A stretch of 64,000 bases of DNA from Myxococcales bacterium (GTDB taxonomy: Bacteria > Myxococcota_A > Polyangia > Haliangiales > Haliangiaceae). The DNA is taken from assembly GCA_947483555.1 (NCBI GenBank), contig CANKMW010000030.1:1-64000 (forward strand), written 5' to 3'. The notes below the pieces were generated by a model. It had not been told where the DNA came from. It saw only the letters and a list, made by a program, of their open reading frames with translations, and made no database searches. This document shows positions 60,045-64,000 of the stretch, piece by piece. The position numbers and the translations under genes were made by a program. The stretch's first letter is position 1. Each line of letters starts with the position of its first letter.

Positions 60045-60994
60045 CCCGTCCGGATCTCGCCCTGCTGCGCTGGTGGTTCCGGCCGGCGCCGGCCGAACGC
60101 CTGGCCGCGCTCCGCATCCTCGTCGGCGGATTCGCGTTCCTGTACCTGATCACCCGGCTGCCGATGTTGCTCGGCTATGCCGACTTCCCGGCCCGCGACT
60201 TCGTCCCGCTGGGCGTGACGCGCCTGCTCGGGCATCCGCTGGGGTCAGGTGCGCACACGGCGATCACGATCGCGACCGTCGGGCTCGCGGTCCTGTTCAC
60301 GCTCGGGGTCTGGTACCGGGTCAGCGCGCCGCTGTTCGCGGTCGCGCTCCTGTGGCTGCTCACGTATCGCAACTCGTGGAGCATGCCGTTCCACACCGAG
60401 AACCTGCTCGCGCTCCACGCCATCGTGCTGGCGATGGCGCCGGCCGCCGCGGCGTGGTCGTGGGACGCGCGCCGCCGCGCGGCGCCGCCAGCGGCGGAAG
60501 CGTACGGCTGGCCGCTGCGCCTGATGGCGGCGATCACGTGCCTGACCTACGTGCTGGCCGGGATCGCCAAGCTGCGGGTCGGCGGCCTGGGGTGGGCCGA
60601 GGGCGAGTTCCTGCGCGATCAGGTCGCGGTCGACAACCTGCGCAAGGTCCTGCTCGGCTCCGATCCCAGCCCGCTGGCCACGCCGCTGCTCGAGCACGCG
60701 TGGCTGTTCGAGGCGATGGCGATCACCACCCTCGCCCTCGAGCTCGGTGCGCCGGTGGCGATGATCGGCGGCCGGGTCGCGCTGGGATGGGCGGCGATGG
60801 CGTGGGGCTTTCACGTCGGCATCGTCGCGCTGATGGCGATCGTCTTCCCGTACCCGCTGGCCGGGGTCGCGTACGCGCCGCTGTTCGCCGCCGAGCGCCC
60901 GTTGCGCTGGCTGGGGCGTCGGCTGGCCAACCTCAGGTTGCGCGGCGCCGGCTCAGAAGCTTCCGCGCAGCCCGAGCGCCGGCACGAACGGTAG
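60041..60994 (+). CDS. HTTM-domain membrane protein (vitamin K-dependent carboxylase-like)
   Basis: 317 residues from GTG 60041, with eight or so membrane segments. It begins DLALLRWWFRPAPAERLAAL, the HTTM arrangement, and includes TLGVWYRVSAPLFAVALLWL, YVLAGIAKLRVGGLGWAEG and AWGFHVGIVALMAIVFPYPL. The HTTM fold is shared with gamma-glutamyl carboxylase; bacterial members are of mostly unknown activity. Catalytic Lys/His equivalents cannot be fixed by eye. Its end overlaps the TonB receptor gene by 42 bases (convergent). Confidence 0.8.
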   Translation: MTRPDLALLRWWFRPAPAERLAALRILVGGFAFLYLITRLPMLLGYADFPARDFVPLGVTRLLGHPLGSGAHTAITIATVGLAVLFTLGVWYRVSAPLFAVALLWLLTYRNSWSMPFHTENLLALHAIVLAMAPAAAAWSWDARRRAAPPAAEAYGWPLRLMAAITCLTYVLAGIAKLRVGGLGWAEGEFLRDQVAVDNLRKVLLGSDPSPLATPLLEHAWLFEAMAITTLALELGAPVAMIGGRVALGWAAMAWGFHVGIVALMAIVFPYPLAGVAYAPLFAAERPLRWLGRRLANLRLRGAGSEASAQPERRHER

Positions 60995-63190
60995 CTCCTC
61001 GAACGCCTGGCGCTCCGTGAAGTCGTAGTTGTAGGTGTAGCCGAGCACGCGGGCGTGGGCATAGACGTTGGTGACGTCGAGGTACGCCGACAGCTCCCAG
61101 GCGCGGAACTTCCACTTGCGATCGATGCGCAGATCGAGCGCGTGGGCGTCCTCGATCCGTTCCGAGTTGACGGTGCCGTAGAGCGGCACGAACGCGTTGA
61201 GGTCGGTCAGGTAGATCGAGCCGACCACCGGCGTGATCGGCTGCCCGGTCGCGTACTGCCAGCGGCCCCCGAGCTCCCACTTGCCGAGCCGCCAGCTGCC
61301 GACGGCGATCAGGTTGTGGGTCTGATCGAAGTCGAACAGACGCCGCGACTCCATCGGGCCGTCGACCCGATCGGAGCGCGAGAACGTGTACGACAGCCAG
61401 CCGAAGAAGCGGTCGGTCTTGGCCCGGATCAGGTACTCGGCGCCAAACGAACGCCCGCTGCCGCGGTTGACGTAGGCCTCGAGCGGGGACACCGCGGCCA
61501 GCAGGCGGTCCTGGACCAGCAGGTCGTGGCGGTCGGTGTAGAACACGCTGCCGGTGGCCGTGATGGCGTCGGTGAGCCGGACCTCGGCGCCGCCGACGTA
61601 CTGGGTGGCGAGCTCGGGCGTGATGTTGGTGGGCACGCTCTCGCCGTACTCGAAGCCGCGGCTGTAGCGGCCGACCGCGGCGCGCAGCGTCAGGTCGTCG
61701 CCGGCGCGCTGGGTGATCTGGAGCCGGGGCGTCAACGTGGTCTCGCCGACGTGATCGTAGTAGTCGAGGCGGCCACCCACGGTCACGGTGGTGGAGGTGC
61801 TGGCCTTGAGGTCGGCGGCGACGTAGGCACCGGCGACGTCGTTGTGGTGCCGGGCTTCGTACTCGACCAGCGGCGCGCTCGAGAAGTTGGACGGCGGTGG
61901 CTGGCCCTCCTGGGGCTGGGCCGGGAACTTCAGGCTGACGTCGCGCGGGTTCCAGCGCCCCTCGGCGCCGGCGCGCAGCTTGACCCGGGCGTGGGCTTGC
62001 CAGCCGACGTCGTCACGCACCTCGAGCGTGCGCTGGTTGGCGCGGATGAAGCGGTCGTTGCCGACCTCGAAGCGGAACCCGGCGGTTCCCGCCGACGCGA
62101 CCAGGCGCTGGGTCCACGGTCCGCGGGCCCGACTCCACTGCGCGATCACCCGGCTGAACGTGGTCTCGTTGTCGAACCGACCCGTGAAGTCGGGCTCGTT
62201 GGGATTGACGTTCTCGTTGACCAGCGACAGCAGATCGAAGCTGGTGAACGCGAGCAGTGACAGCTTGTCGCTCTCGCGCGGCCGCCAGTCGAGGCGGAGC
62301 TGGCCGTCGTAGTACTGCGGCGCGGTCGTGAAGTTGACCGTGTCCGGGACCACCGCGGGCAGGATGAAGTCGATCAGCGAGCGCCGCGCCGCCGCGGTGA
62401 GCGTGAGGTTCTTGCGCTTGGTCAGCGGGACCTGCACGAACCCGGCGACGTTGATGAACGAGACCTCGGCGAACCCCGCGGTCTCGGGCGCCGCTTCGGC
62501 GCGGGTGACCACGTTGATGACGCCGCCGGTGGCGCGGCCTTCCTCGGCACCGAAGCCACCGGGCAGGAACTCGATGTTGTCGATGAACTCCGACGGCAGG
62601 ACGCTCTGCAGGCCGAAGAAGTGGTAGAGGACCGGGACCTCGACGCCATCGATCGTGATCTTGGAGTCCTCGGGCGCGGCGCCGCGGATCACGACCAGGC
62701 CGGGCCCCGAGCTGGGACCGAAGGTGCTGGCCACGCCGGGCAGCGAGCGGACCGCGCTGAGCGCGTCGCCGCGGGTGCCCGGGATGCGCGTGATCACCTC
62801 GCGCGACATGTCCTGGCGCCCGGGGGCGGGCGGGATCGGCGCCTGATCTTCGACCTCGATGGTCTCGAACGCCGCGCCCGGTTTGTAGAGGAGCAGCACG
62901 TAGTCGGTGAGCCCACCATCGACGATCACCAGGTCCTCGACGGTGGGGTCGTAGCCGGGCGCGGTCGCGACCAGCTCCGCTGCTCCCGGCGCCACGTCGA
63001 GCGTGAAGGCGCCGATCTTGTCGGTCTTCACCGCCGTGCCGTCGGGCGCGGTCACCGTCGCACCACGGATCGGGGTCAGGCTGATGCCATCGAGCACGTT
63101 GCCCTTGACCGGATCGGCCGCGGCATCGTGCGTGAGGAGGAACGGGATCGAGATCGCGACCATGGCCGCCAAGGGGCCGCGAATGGACAA
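60953..63190 (-). CDS. TonB-dependent outer-membrane receptor
   Basis: About 745 residues. The start is uncertain: TTG 63190 gives a signal peptide with a positive n-region (SIRGPLAAMVAISIPFLL), while ATG 63163 and longer in-frame versions are possible. After the signal comes a carboxypeptidase-regulatory-like domain (GATVTAPDGTAVKTDKIGAFT), then a plug domain (TRGDALSAVRSLPGVAS, APEDSKITIDGVEVPVL, EEGRATGGVINVVTR). A 22-strand-type barrel follows, ending in an aromatic residue (LGLRGSF). It imports a large or scarce ligand using TonB energy; no ligand clue is in the neighbourhood. Confidence 0.9.
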   Translation of the reverse strand: MSIRGPLAAMVAISIPFLLTHDAAADPVKGNVLDGISLTPIRGATVTAPDGTAVKTDKIGAFTLDVAPGAAELVATAPGYDPTVEDLVIVDGGLTDYVLLLYKPGAAFETIEVEDQAPIPPAPGRQDMSREVITRIPGTRGDALSAVRSLPGVASTFGPSSGPGLVVIRGAAPEDSKITIDGVEVPVLYHFFGLQSVLPSEFIDNIEFLPGGFGAEEGRATGGVINVVTRAEAAPETAGFAEVSFINVAGFVQVPLTKRKNLTLTAAARRSLIDFILPAVVPDTVNFTTAPQYYDGQLRLDWRPRESDKLSLLAFTSFDLLSLVNENVNPNEPDFTGRFDNETTFSRVIAQWSRARGPWTQRLVASAGTAGFRFEVGNDRFIRANQRTLEVRDDVGWQAHARVKLRAGAEGRWNPRDVSLKFPAQPQEGQPPPSNFSSAPLVEYEARHHNDVAGAYVAADLKASTSTTVTVGGRLDYYDHVGETTLTPRLQITQRAGDDLTLRAAVGRYSRGFEYGESVPTNITPELATQYVGGAEVRLTDAITATGSVFYTDRHDLLVQDRLLAAVSPLEAYVNRGSGRSFGAEYLIRAKTDRFFGWLSYTFSRSDRVDGPMESRRLFDFDQTHNLIAVGSWRLGKWELGGRWQYATGQPITPVVGSIYLTDLNAFVPLYGTVNSERIEDAHALDLRIDRKWKFRAWELSAYLDVTNVYAHARVLGYTYNYDFTERQAFEELPFVPALGLRGSF

Positions 63191-63495
63191 GTCGATCGGT
63201 GATCGCGGTCGAGCCGCCCCGATGGCGAGGCGCGAGGAGTGGAGTTGACCCTCGGTAAGTGACCGACGAGCAACGAAGCCAGCGGGGATGGATCGGCCGC
63301 GAGGACGGACGAGTTGTTCATTCGCGGTCCCTAACCCTGCGCGCATGTGGGCCCAAGTCTGGCGACTCTTGCGGCGGCGTCAAGCCGCGGCGCAAACGTC
63401 GGCCCGGTTCACCGACATGTGGGATGAGACGCGGATCTCATGGCGGTCGCTCATGTATTGCGCGGACCCGGCGCTCGCCGCACCATGGATCGGCG
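63191..63495. other. Divergent intergenic region
   Basis: 305 bp between the TonB receptor and the kinase genes. No supported gene. A minus-strand TAGGGA about 6 bases before an out-of-frame ATG (63321) hints at alternative promoter use, but nothing decisive. Confidence 0.4.

Positions 63496-64000
<505 letters not shown>

Overview
The window is GC-rich DNA (about 70% by eye) from what looks like a predatory or social deltaproteobacterial lineage, most likely Myxococcota near Kofleriaceae/Haliangium. The grounds are three Hanks-type Ser/Thr kinases with periplasmic domains, many lipoproteins, thrombospondin-3/OmpA and TonB outer-membrane proteins, a REC-PilZ-STAS fusion, and the prs-rplY-pth-rpsF-rpsR-rplI order. 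No rRNA, tRNA, CRISPR array or intact insertion sequence was seen. The lineage call is inference from gene content.

Layout. 0-9 kb: two paralogous lipoproteins plus a lysine-rich protein, a secreted metallophosphoesterase, then an S55 (SpoIVB-like) protease and a beta-propeller protein in an overlapping operon. 9-16 kb: an orphan excisionase-like HTH protein, a HAD phosphatase, a GreA-tail protein, the REC-PilZ-STAS fusion, an xdhC/mocA-like molybdopterin maturation pair and a ferritin-like protein. 15.6-20.6 kb: a nucleoside salvage block (amidohydrolase, cdd, punA, deoA, deoC), the last four overlapping by 1-4 bases. 20.6-24.2 kb: a kinase with a sulfatase-modifying-factor-like tail, divergent from dnaB, which carries a 158-residue mini-intein. 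24.2-29.1 kb: a rearranged zone with order-preserving decayed copies of the dnaB 3' end, a thioesterase gene and an rplI piece. 29-33 kb: ribosomal proteins, pth and prs. 33-43 kb: OmpA/TSP3 protein, a pentein hydrolase, ferrochelatase, DUF3052, a rhomboid protease with a Thr-Glu repeat, a MEMO-like protein and a phosphodiesterase. 43-47 kb: a class III aminotransferase followed by two CDP-alcohol phosphatidyltransferases. 47-57 kb: LysE-type transporter, PEGA kinase with a TPR partner, and secreted or lipid-anchored proteins. 57-64 kb: Uma2 nuclease, HTTM pair, TonB receptor and a third kinase cut by the window end.

Two themes run through the window. First, about 24 gene starts on both strands carry a TANNNT (-10-like) hexamer 6-10 bases before the start codon, almost always without a Shine-Dalgarno sequence. 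This implies widespread leaderless transcription, and I used it to choose several starts. Second, hexanucleotide arrays built on CGG recur in coding linkers and between genes.

The kinases, a PP2C-like protein and the fusion regulator suggest dense phospho-signalling. The nucleoside operon would convert cytidine, purine nucleosides and pyrimidine deoxynucleosides to bases and sugar phosphates, with DeoC finishing in acetaldehyde and glyceraldehyde 3-phosphate. DeoC carries an unusual N-terminal extension that resembles a microcompartment targeting helix.
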